Shown here piece by piece: positions 50,901-61,454 of a stretch of 64,000 bases of DNA (its first letter is position 1; each line of letters opens with the position of its first letter). The DNA is from Todiramphus chloris collaris. Its lineage: Eukaryota; Chordata; Aves; Coraciiformes; Alcedinidae. A program made the position numbers and the translations under genes. The DNA lies in the NCBI GenBank assembly GCA_025345505.1, contig JANVCC010000021.1, positions 33,474,893-33,538,892 of the forward strand, written 5' to 3'. The notes under the pieces were generated by a model. That model worked only from the letters and a program-made list of their open reading frames with translations. It searched no databases and was not told the DNA's origin.

Positions 50901-52080
50901 GCAAAATCTATTGGTATGCAATAAAAAACCAATACAGTAAATATGTATGAAAAAAGTATCATTTTCACAGCTTCTGAAGGCTAAAACTGATAATTGAGGA
51001 CACTGAAAAAACTCTCACTGTGAGTATAAAGATATATTGCAGAGCATATTATTGACATCTGTAAAAGGCTATGATTAACAAGATTAGCTAATATTCAGTA
51101 TTTAGTTGCCATTATGGAAGTCTGGGAGAGAAGAAACTACTTTTCTTGACAATAATATTGATATTAACCAGTCAAAAACAAGTGAAACAATATAGGTTTG
51201 ACAACTCACATGAGTTTATATGTATAATGGAAGGACGAGAAGAATTATGACTTTTGAGTACTTTATTTTGGAGTATTTTTAATACATTAAAATCTGAGTT
51301 ACTCCTTTTACCTGAAAGATTTTTAAATGGCAAAGGTGCCATTTCTTCTTCTCTCATTTTTGTTCGATATATACTCATGGAGATGTGAGGCATTATATCT
51401 GCTTATATGGCTCTGTGTAGCCAGGTGTGAGCTACCTGTCCATGGATGGAGACAGTGGACTTGTAGGAGTTACAGCCAGGATTAAAAGCAGCATTTAGTG
51501 CAATGTGAGATTCCTTCTGTGCCCTCTCTGCCACTTTCATGTAGACTGTAGGCTGTTGGTCTGTAAGAGAGCGCAAGTGTCACTAGGTCAATGTGTTAAA
51601 CACCTGAATTGCCCCTTGGTGTTTAGACACCACATTTGTTGGTCTGTGCCCTCATGCTGAGCTCCATTTCACTCTGTCCTGACCCTGACAGCAACAAGGA
51701 GGATTGGGGGAGGTGGGAGTTCACCATTATGTTTCTTTTCTCTTCTGTAGAGCAGACTTTGGGGTTTTTTTTTTAATTGTATTTAAGCTGCTGAAATAAG
51801 AAGTAATCATGTCAACTCAGTATAAATTAAGAACAAGGAAATCCAGAAAAAAAAAAAACAAAAAAAAAAAACTTCTTTATTGTATTTTTAGGAATGTAGA
51901 ATCTAGAAAGCTGATCTACATGAAGAAATCAATGGGTATTCATAGCTAAAGCACTTGGGTGAAACTTGAATGAAAGTAATTATAGAGAATTGCTAAATGT
52001 TTTCTAAACAGTACTGAATGGTACTATTTGCTTTAGCAAAATATAACATTTCAAAAGGACTAAAAGAAACAGAAGAAAAT
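47904..52080. other. No recognised gene; AT-rich sequence
   Basis: An A run of about 23 lies at 50766-50788 and A-rich tracts at 51850-51870. 51420-51720 is less AT-rich, with no known motif. The frames of 60-100 codons here match nothing I know. Confidence 0.5.
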
Positions 52081-52813
52081 TGTCCTGGTTTGAGTTAGAA
52101 TGGAACTAATTTTGTTCAGTGGTTTTACTTTTCAGTTCAGTCTCTTCTAACAAACTGCAATGTCTGAAGTTAGCAGAATTTTTTTCACACACTGCATCTG
52201 CTTCTAGCAGTGATAACACCCCATGTTTAATAACTACCAAGGATTGTTGTGCAGACCAAGGTCACTGCTGGATCTTGCATACCATGTTGGAGGTGCATAA
52301 AGTAAAAAGCCATACCTGTGTGGAAGAGTAGCCAGCACAGGTGACCCTGAACTGACCAATGAGGTATTCCATTCCTTATATGTCATATTTGGTATAAAGC
52401 TGAGGGATCCAGAGGGTCAAGCTCTCTTCTTCAATGGCTGACAACCATGGAGGACTCTGTTCTGCCTTCAATCCCAATTCATGCATTCTGAAATCCAGTT
52501 CCAGCATCCAGCTCCTGAATCTGGTTCTTGCCTGCTGCAGAGTCCAGTCTGGGATGTCCCCAGTGCCTGCTGCACAGCATCAGTGGTGTTGGTGATGTAA
52601 TTGCCATCAGGGGAGTCTGGTTTGATACTGTTTTTGTATATATTTTTATATATTCCATTATTATTATTTTAATTAAAGCTGTTCTAGACTTCTTTTCCAA
52701 ACAATAAGTCTCTCTCCCTTGTTCCCTTTTTCTTCCCCTTTGGGGAGGGAGGTCTGTTAACATAGAGTGTCTGTTATAGGTGTAGTGGATGGCCCTAACC
52801 CTAAACCTTGACA
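52081..52813 (+). mobile_element. LTR (TGTCCTGGTTT group, ERVL-like), fossil
   Basis: It starts TGTCCTGGTTTGAGTTAG and ends near CTAAACCTTGACA. It matches the inner LTR at 30443-31215 segment by segment (CTTCTAGCAGTGATAACACC is shared exactly). A TATA-like GTATAAAGCTG near 52390 and ATTAAAGCTGTTCTAG near 52672 give plus orientation. Flanking pentamers AAAAT (52076-52080) and AAAAC (52814-52818) agree at four of five bases. No internal region. Confidence 0.85.
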
Positions 52814-52833
52814 AAAACATAATTCCAGAAAAC

Positions 52834-53370
52834 TTTCCTGGTTTTGTCTGGTATAGACCTGATTTTTCTTCTCAGTAACTAGAATAGTGCTATGTTTTGG
52901 ATTCAGTATGGAGATTGGTATGAGAAGTTAGCTGAAAATACACTGATATATACTTTTCAACTTCCCTTGTCTTGATAGTGTGCAGGTACCCCAAAGTCTG
53001 AATGGGAGCATAGCCAGAGTAACAGGACAAAATGGACCAATGAATCATCATGATCAGTATATAGATGAGGGTTAATCTGGGCAGCTGTGTCTCTCTCCCT
53101 TCTGGGATTGTAGGTTTGGGATTTTGTCCTCCTGGTTTGCTAGCTAGGAATGGAATGGGTCTTGGTTGACAGGTGGTGAGAGATTGCATTTTGCATCACT
53201 TATTTCAATATTCTGTTATTAGTATTATTAAATTATTACATTATTTTTATAACAACATACAATTCTCCTTACCTTTAATTCTCCAATTCTCACCCCTGTT
53301 CCCTGGAATGGGGAAGGATAAGAGAGTGGCTGTGTGGTATTTGGCTGCTATCCAGGTTTAAACTATGACA
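52834..53370 (+). mobile_element. Second LTR (TGTCCTGGTTT group), fossil
   Basis: It follows the plan of a very common avian LTR: a start close to TGTCCTGGTTTTG, GTGCTATGTTTTGGATTCAG, a TATA-like CAGTATATAGATGAGGG near 53055, GGTGGTGAGAGATTGCATTT and a GTATTATTA-rich part. It ends GCTGCTATCCAGGTTTAAAC to about ATGACA. It is a different subfamily from the LTR 20 bases before it. Flanks AAAAC (52829-52833) and GAAAC (53371-53375) agree at four of five bases. No internal region. Confidence 0.85.
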
Positions 53371-54359
53371 GAAACTACATTGGAAATATTAGTTTTAGGG
53401 TGATTTGTATTCAGTTTTTCCAAAATAAATAATAAAAAAAAAAAAAAACAAAACCAAACCAAAAACAGCAACCCAAAAAATAGACAACTCGGAGAGATAA
53501 ATACATCTTGATTTCAGAAGCAATATAAAATGAAATGTTTAACAGAGGAATCCAACAAAGTGCATGCTTCATTAATTACACACTCTCATTTTCGCCAGTA
53601 ACAGATGTGCTTAAACAGTAAACTGTAACTTTGACCATTATTACAGCATTGGATAATATTAAATGCAATACCAACACAAGAATTCCTTTGTATATTTGTT
53701 TTTTTTTTGTTGTTGTTGCTTGCCTCAAATTATTTATTGAATAAATTCAAAATTTAAAAATATATTCTGTTTCATTCTTCTTGGTTTATATAGACTTAAA
53801 TTGTTATTGCCAGAATACACTGAATAAATACTTATCTGTATAAATAGATAGAGACAGAATTTAATATCAAACTCCAATCACTTAATTCATCATAGAAAAT
53901 CAGTTAAATATTCTAAATTAGTTTTGTTATTACATATCTGTCTTTTCCACAGCCTGGGCTATGTTATCAATCACATTTCACATTTATGATATACAGGTAA
54001 AATGTATGAATGTTAGGGAGAAGGGAAGTTGTGTCATTGGGAATATATAGTAGCATTTGGTGAAATGGAAATGAAAAAATGACAGTAATTTTTTTCCAGG
54101 ATCTTCTGAACAGTGTATAGCACTTTTTTGGTTGGTTGGTGATTTTTTTACATTCTTCATTCTGTTGATTTTATTTATTTATTTATTTAACAAACAAAAT
54201 TATTCAGTCTCAGTTTAGCTGCCTGAAACCTGGGTTTCTTTTCCAAAAGTATCAGATTATTTCCATAGTCTGCTTACAAATATGAGGAGAATTAGGCATT
54301 TCCATGTTGTGATTCAGTCCTTCCTAAGATAAACCTCTAAGGCAGATGGGTAGAATTTG
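53371..54359. other. No recognised gene; AT-rich sequence
   Basis: An A run lies at about 53432-53450, a T run at 53698-53709 and a short (TTTA)n run at 54171-54189. Confidence 0.5.
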
Positions 54360-55877
54360 CCCACCCATGAGTAATAAGGGAGATGGCAGAGTCATTGCTA
54401 GGCCACTCTCCATAATCTTTGAGAGGTCCTAGAGATCGGGAGAGGTGCCTGAGGACTGGAGGAAGGCCAATGTCATTCCAATATTCAGAAAGGGCAAAAA
54501 GGAGGACCCAGGTAACTATAGGCCAGTCAGCCTCACCTCCATCCCTGGGAAGGTGATGGAACAGCTTGTTCTTGCCACCATCTCAAAGAGCATGGAGGAA
54601 AGGAGGCTTATCATGAGTAGTCAACATGGATTCCATAAGGAGAAATCATGCTTGACTAATCTGATAGCCTTTTATGATGGCATAAGTAGTTGGATAGATG
54701 AGGGGAGAGCAGTGGATGTAGTATATCTTGACTTCAGCAAGGCTTTCGATACTGTCTCCCATGGTATCCTCACAGCTAAGCTTATGAAGTGTGGATTGGG
54801 TGATTGTGCAGTGAGGTGGATTGGGAACTGGCTGAAGGACAGACCCCAGAGAGTTGTGGTCAGTGGAGCAGAGTCTAGCTGGAGGCCTGTGACTAGTGGT
54901 GTCCCCCAAGGGTCAGTGCTGGGTCCAATACTGTTCAATATATTCATCAATGACCTGGACGAAGGGATGGAGTGTATCCTCAGCAAGTTTGCTGATGATA
55001 CAAAACAGGGAGGAGTGGCTGACACTCCAGAAGGTTGTGCTGCCATCCAGTATGACCTGGACAGGCTGGAGAGCTGGGCAGGGAGAAATTTAATGCCATT
55101 TAACAAGAGCAAGTGTAAAGTGCTGCACCTGGGGAAGAACAACCCCATGTATCAATATAGTCTGGGGGCTGATCTGTTGGAAAGTAGCTCTGGGGAAAAA
55201 GACCTAGGGTTCCTGGTGGACAAGAGGATGACCAAGAGCCAACAATGCTCCCTCACAGCCAAGAAGGCCAATGGCATCCTGGGGTGCATTAAGAAGAGTG
55301 TGGTCAGCAGGTCGAGGGAGGTTCTCCTTCCCCTCTACTCTGCGCTGATGAGGCCCCACCTATAATATTGTGTCCAGTTCTGGGCACCCCAGTTCAAGAA
55401 AGATGTAGAGCTACTGGAGAGAGTCCAGTGCAGAGCCACCGAGATTATTAAGGGAGTGGAGCATCTCCCTTATGAGGAAAGGCTGAGAGAGCTGTGTCTC
55501 TTTAGCTTGAAGAAGAGGAGACTGAGGGGAGACCTCTTTAATGTCTATAAATATGTTAAAGGCGAGTGTAAGGAGGATGGAGCCAGACTCTTCTCAACGT
55601 CATCCAATGTTAGGACAAGGGGCAATGGGAGTAAGTTGGAGAGCAAGAGGTTTAGGGTAAACATAAGGAAAAACTTTTTCACAGTGAGGGTGACAGAGCA
55701 CTGGAATGGGCTTTCCAGGGAGGTTGTGGGGTCTCCTTCTCTGGAGGCGTTCAAGACCCTCCTGGACATTTTCCTGTGTGACTTGATCTAGGTGATCCTG
55801 CTCTGGCAGAGGGGTTGGACTAGATGATCTTTCTAGGTCCCTTTCAACCTCTAACATTCTATGATTCTATGATTCTA
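54360..55877 (+). mobile_element. CR1 LINE, best preserved copy in the window
   Basis: The copy spans about 1.5 kb: the reverse-transcriptase domain, the C-terminal part, a short 3' untranslated region and the tail. The 5' end is truncated just before the segment reading RVIARPLSIIFERS (54391-54432), so the endonuclease and ORF1 are missing. The reading frame ends at 55791. The 86 bases after it end with ACATTCTATGATTCTATG and ATTCT, the standard CR1 tail. No clear target duplication is visible. The good frame and clean tail indicate the youngest CR1 here, but it cannot be autonomous without its 5' half. Confidence 0.96.
54445..55791 (+). pseudogene. CR1 ORF2 reverse-transcriptase remnant
   Basis: A single reading frame carries the CR1 reverse transcriptase, which copies the element's own RNA at the nicked target. 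Counting from 54445 (a GTG codon, in the family an internal position), residues 24-32 read NYRPVSLTS. Residues 94-102 read YLDFSKAFD, with the first catalytic aspartate. Residues 152-161 read [10 protein letters not shown], and residues 182-185 read FADD, the catalytic pair. The fingers and palm are thus complete in sequence. The C-terminal part reads [23 protein letters not shown] and ends with FLCDLI. Two nonsense codons break the family frame: TAG at 54430-54432, where the family has tryptophan (RSWRSGEVP), and TAA at 55363-55365, where it has glutamate (HLEYCVQF). Upstream domains are absent. This is a dead-on-arrival copy and not a host gene. Confidence 0.95.
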
Positions 55878-58063
55878 AGGTACCTATCTCTCTTCACCAA
55901 AACCAGACAGAAAATAGCTGCTTCCAGTAAATAACTTGTCATTACAAGCAACTTCAACAAAAATCAGGCTCTCTTTTTTTATCTTCTATAACAAGATCAA
56001 AAAGTTCCACAAATATTTTTTCTTAGTGTTAAAGATTTTCAAGCATTATGGCAAAAGATCATGAAAGATTTGGGGATATTTTTATACTGCTGTCTAGAGG
56101 GCATGGGAAAATAGCCTGAATACTGATAACATAGGTATAGAATTAATGTGTCTCACACTTCCTTGCTGCTCTGGGTAAGCCACCAGGAGTCTGGCTTATA
56201 TTGGACAGCTTGTTACTTATTTTCAGTGCTGCATGTTATTTTATCAGCTAGGAATTAATTCACTCTTTTAAACTGTGAATAGAAAGGATCATGCTGCCTT
56301 GTGGACAGAAATATCATGTGTAATATGAATAAAACTGATAAATATGAAATTTATCAGATTTATCCTGTTACACATGAAAAGTAAGAGATAAATCTATGTG
56401 TGCATGTACACAAATAGTGATAGCACTGGGAAAGAGGCTAAAAATTGTAACTTAATATTACTGTGTCAATGGCAAGAATGATTTTATTACTTTACCCTCT
56501 AGTTTAGAAATAACAGCCAACTAAGGGACCTAATTAGCATACAGCCTCAGGTTCCCACCATTGATCAGTGGGCCACTTAAGTGTCTGGATTTTTTTTTCT
56601 TTCTTTCTGATTTTTCCTCTCTTATTTTAAAATAAAATTAATTCTCTTCCTCAAGGCTACAATCCTATCTCTGACCTGTAAAATATTAATTTAAAAAATA
56701 GTCTTCTTTCTTATTGAAGGGTACACTATCTGTTTGATTCACATACATTAGTTCTATTAATTACAGTAGAAGTTATAGGCAGGAGTATATGTTATATAAT
56801 ACATAAGAATAAAAGTGCTCTCAAATTTAAGCTAAGCTTGACTTTCCTTATAATGAGGAAAGATGCTGTTTATCTCTCCACAAGATTCAGAACTTATATG
56901 CATGTTATAGGGTAAGCGGGCACAGAGAAATTATTGTGGAGTATATATGTTCTTATCTGATATATGAATTGTAATTCTGTATATATTCAAGGTTGATTGA
57001 TTTTAAGTTATTGTAGAACAAAGTTGGAACACAAAGTTGCTTTTAAATAGTGAAATCACGTATTATAATCTTTCTAACAGTGAAATAACTTTTTAGGATG
57101 CATCAAAGAGATGCATCTGTACACTGAATTAGCTGTATCACAGGTGAGGCAAAGATGTTTTCAATTTATCTTGCGATGTTGTTTGTTATTTTCTTTAACT
57201 ATTCTGATGTATGGAGACTGGACTGCTCCTTTGAAAAGAATTTTTAGAGAAAATGGAGTGAACTTGTAAAACTCTGACATTAATGGAATAAATTTACTTA
57301 GCTTTTAAACTAGTAAAAAGCCTCTGTTTCAATACTTTGAGGATCAAAAGGTTAGCATAATGTATAGCATTCATCATTATTGTCATTGTCATCTTTATTG
57401 TTGTGGAAGCATCTAGATGCCAGTTGAACTGTACAAGTAAAGTGCTGTGTGTTGCACACAACTGTGTAATCTTATCCTAGGACACTCAGGTGGGAATAGT
57501 TTCCTGAGTTCATAAATTGTTCAGGTAACCACTGAATAAAATGAGACATAATAGAAAGAAGTAGAAATCAGAACCAAATCTACCCACTGACCCTCTTGCA
57601 GCATTAAGCCCTTATTTCTTCACAGTAACAACATCCCCTGAATGCTTTGCTGCACAGTGTCTTGGCTCCCAGCAACTTCACAGGGCACAATACTTCTTCA
57701 TGAAATGTGTTTCCGCATCTAAGGGTAACATGTACTGTGAAGCAGACAACTTATAATCATATTCAAAATCCGAGATTCAGAATGGAGACTGTATGTGTTG
57801 TCCTGAGACAGATGTTAAAATCCATGCAGGAAATGAAGCACTGATCAATACAGATCCCAAAGTTTGTCTTCAACTTTCCCTCTTTTTTAGAAAATGCAGT
57901 GTATAAACTTGAAAACCTAAGTCAGCCTTGGAAAAAATTCTTCTTTTGAGATCTTCACACTTTATTTTTGAGTGCTACAGGGAACACAAATTCAACTACT
58001 CTTTGATGCTTCAACATTTTAAAATTTGTCAAAGGCAAGAAATGCCTAAAGACTACAAAAAAG
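55878..58063. other. No recognised gene; AT-rich sequence
   Basis: I see no repeat family and no coding signature. A short T run lies near 56590. Confidence 0.5.
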
Positions 58064-58273
58064 TAGAATCATCGAGTCATAGAATGGTAGAGGTTGGAAG
58101 GGACCTCTGCAGATCATCAAGTCCAGCCTCCATGCCAACACAGAACACCTAGTGCATGCTACATAGGAACAGATCCTGGGGGTCTTGAATGTCTCTACAG
58201 AAGGAGACTCCACAACTTTTCTGGGCAGATTGTTACAGTGCTCTCTAACTCTCACAGTAAAAAAGTTTTTTCA
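58064..58273 (-). mobile_element. CR1 LINE 3' end, short copy
   Basis: The plus strand reads as a reversed CR1 tail: GAGTCATAGAATGGTAGAGG, GAAGGGACCTCTGCAGATC, CAACACAGAACACCTAGTGC and GGAGACTCCACAACTTTTC. It stops near 58273. It has the same 3' end type as the nested copy at 28911-29512 and is 5' truncated to about 210 bases. Confidence 0.92.
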
Positions 58274-61200
58274 CTAGCCACAATTAAATGCATTGAGACT
58301 TAGAGTATAGGTGAAAAATATCACCAAAAAATCAAACTACTTAAAACCGTTGGGAACAATTAAAAATGAGTACTACTTTCAAAAAAAGCTATTGTGCTTT
58401 GGACAAGATTCTGACCCAATATAATTGATCAGCTGCTATGTAAAGAATAAGTGTTTCTGTTGACTTATACCAATTGTTTGTCACTTCATTTTTGTTTAGT
58501 TACATTGATCGTGGCATTATATGAACAGATTTAAACATCTCACAGGTTGCAGTAGGCAGTGTTTCTTGAACACATGCCAATGGATAAATTCAATTTACTA
58601 AGGCTGATAAAAAAACTGTCAAAGTCATAAATTGTCTGTGACTTGGTACTTGGACTGGTTTTGGGTTTTATTCCCATATCAATATACTATCTAAATTTGG
58701 TGGACTTTCCATTTTGTCCTCCAGCACTGATACTGTAATCCCAATGATCTTTCATTTTATGAAATGAAATTATAAATTCATACAGATTGCCTCATACAAT
58801 GACAGTTCTTTCTCTAACCAAATACACTCACAAAGTCCTGCATCAGCCTTGTGTCTGTCACAGTTTATCTTTTAGCAACTTTTAGGTTCCAAAAAAACCA
58901 AAGAATTTAGGATTTCCTGTACTGCATGCTATAACACCTTTCTTCTAAACAGATTTATGCTGACACACATTTGTTCCTTTTTCTCCTTCCTCTTTTTCAC
59001 AAATTAGGAATTTTTACCTTACAAACATAAGAAGTTTAATCAATAAAAAGATGAACTATGTCTGAAAGGGACATGAGCCCCTGACAACAGTAAATTCTGT
59101 CAAGACAATTGAAATATTTAATGTTTAAGGGTCTTCTTCATAATAAAAATGTGTATAATTAGAGAATGACACACATGGGTGCTTGGGATTCACAGTCAGG
59201 GATACATTGTTCAAGGGAAATAGTCTTTCTTTTAAGAGACAAATATGGTAAGAACTTAAATCTTCATGACAAATTTGGTTCTTCAATGAAAAACTTTAAT
59301 AGAAGTATTTTATCTTCAATTGATTTTGACAAGGGAAAATTTTGTTGACAACCCCAAAGATGATCAAAGTGACATCCTCATCGCTGTTGTAGGTGGAGTT
59401 TTATCTAACAGAAAAAAATATTGCATAGAGAAGGGTTTGAAATCATGTGATCTTTGTTCCTAATCAGACAGACAAGTGCCAGCTTTTCCAAGCAATATAG
59501 AATATGCATTTGATTCTTCTTCATCAGTTCCTACCTCCATTTAGGTACTCCATGTCTATCTATCTCACTTTTTAAAACATATGATTGCTGGAATTTTTTT
59601 CTAACCTCTTCAGGAGTTTAATATTAGATAAGATTTTTTGGCAGGTATATATAAAAACACCAGAAAGAATTTGGATTTATTATAAAGGATTACATCAGGT
59701 GTGAGATGACTCTGTCACTCAAAATAAATCCCTCTCAACCAGTTTTAGGTTTTAGGCATCTGTGAATAAGTAGTACAAACTGTTATTTAGACAAGAAACT
59801 TTCAAGTCCTCCTTTTTTTTTTTTTTTTTTCTTTTTATTTTGTGTGTGTTTTTAGTCCCTACTTGCCAAGTCTCTTCTTTTTTTGTGATTAGAACCAATA
59901 AAAAAAAGACACCACCACATAAGTATACTTTTTACAAAATATTACAGCAAAAGATCTCCAGGTGGTATGGTGATTTATAGAAACATTCTGTGTTTTCTAA
60001 GTTTCTGTGAATCTGTGTGAAATATTTTGCTATGAAAGGAACAAGAAGAATTTGTAATTCAAATTCAGAATCATCCTGAATGTATCTTTTTTAATTTTTA
60101 AGCAACCCATATTACATTTAGCTAAAAGATATGCAGCAGCTAGTATAGTTTCCATGGAAACTAATGGATCTGGGGAGGGAAAACCACACCAAAAAAAGTA
60201 CAAAACATTAGTTTATACATGAAAGCCTCTGATTTTTGTCTATTGGCTAATTCTGTAGGCCACTGAAAATGATCTCAAATAATTTTATCCTCAAGAAATA
60301 CCTGGGATAAAAACTTTCTCAGACTTCAATCCTAGTACAAAGATTTTGAACTGTTTATGAAACCTTTTCATTCTATTGGCATACATGCTGATGTAAGTAT
60401 AAAAATTACACAAATGCCTTAACCCTAACCATGCAGAAGTGAAAAAGTACATCCTAAAACATGAAGCAAACAAACAAGCAAACTATAGATGGTAGGAAAA
60501 ACATTTTTAATTAGCGTGGTTTACAAATATTCAGAGAAAGAAATGTACATGGAGATATTCTCAACTACTTGAATTTCTATCTATTGAAGTATTTTGACAG
60601 TATGTGGAAACTGTATGATGCTAGTTCTTCAGTGAAATATCTTTGGATAATTTGCTTGAATATTTTAAGAAATATTTCAAAATTAAACAGTAAATTATTT
60701 TTTCACTTAGACCCTCATATCAAAATCCATTTTCAGTTTCCACAGTCTTCAGTGCAATTTATCTTCAGTGGCAGCTTCTCATACCACAGACACAGTGAGA
60801 ATGAAACAGACATGAATATTGAGAAGGCAGGCACTGTTTCTGCATGGGCAGGTGCATTGTGTCATGAGTTTGCTCTACCCACGACCACAATCCAATCTGG
60901 CAGGGCATATGCTGGCCATAACCCAGAAGCCATGTGGCAGCATTAGCAAAACACTGTGCCTTCTGAGAGGAGGGGTTTATTAGCTGAGACACAGTGCCAT
61001 GACATTGTACTGTGAAGTTTCTGGATTGGTACTGGCATTTGTAGAGACAGTTCATATGACAAGCAAAGGAAATGTTTGCTTACACTCATCTCTATTAATG
61101 TGTCTTCTCTCCTGTGATATTTTAAATCTCATTGTATTCACACATTGACCGGACTTCTGAATTTTTGCTTTTCAGGAACCTTGATATATAAACTAGGTTA

Positions 61201-61362
61201 AATAGCAAAGCAAAAACATAGAAAATACAGTGTGGAGGAGTTACGAGCTATCAATGAGCTGCAGAAGTCATCACACAATATCTGATCAAACTTTTGTATA
61301 TACTTATATATAGTCATCACACATACAATGCATGGCTTACAAATTTTAAAAAGTTTTAATTT
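58274..61362. other. No recognised gene; AT-rich sequence
   Basis: A T run lies at 59812-59831. 60830-61050 is less AT-rich, with overlapping frames on both strands and no known motif. CCTTAACCCTAACC near 60418 is too short to be a telomeric repeat. Confidence 0.5.
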
Positions 61363-61451
<89 letters not shown>

Positions 61452-61454
61452 AAA
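61363..61454. repeat. (GAAA)n microsatellite, about 92 bases
   Basis: Some 22 almost perfect GAAA units, all purine on the plus strand. Length and purity make it likely to vary in length between individuals. Confidence 0.97.

Noticed and set aside
54646-55148. Minus-strand frames opposite the CR1 reverse transcriptase
   Set aside because: These are shadows of the real frame on the plus strand.
60418-60431. CCTTAACCCTAACC, and CCCTAACCCTAAACC near 52793
   Set aside because: Only about two telomere-like units each; the second is part of an LTR end. Neither is an interstitial telomere array.
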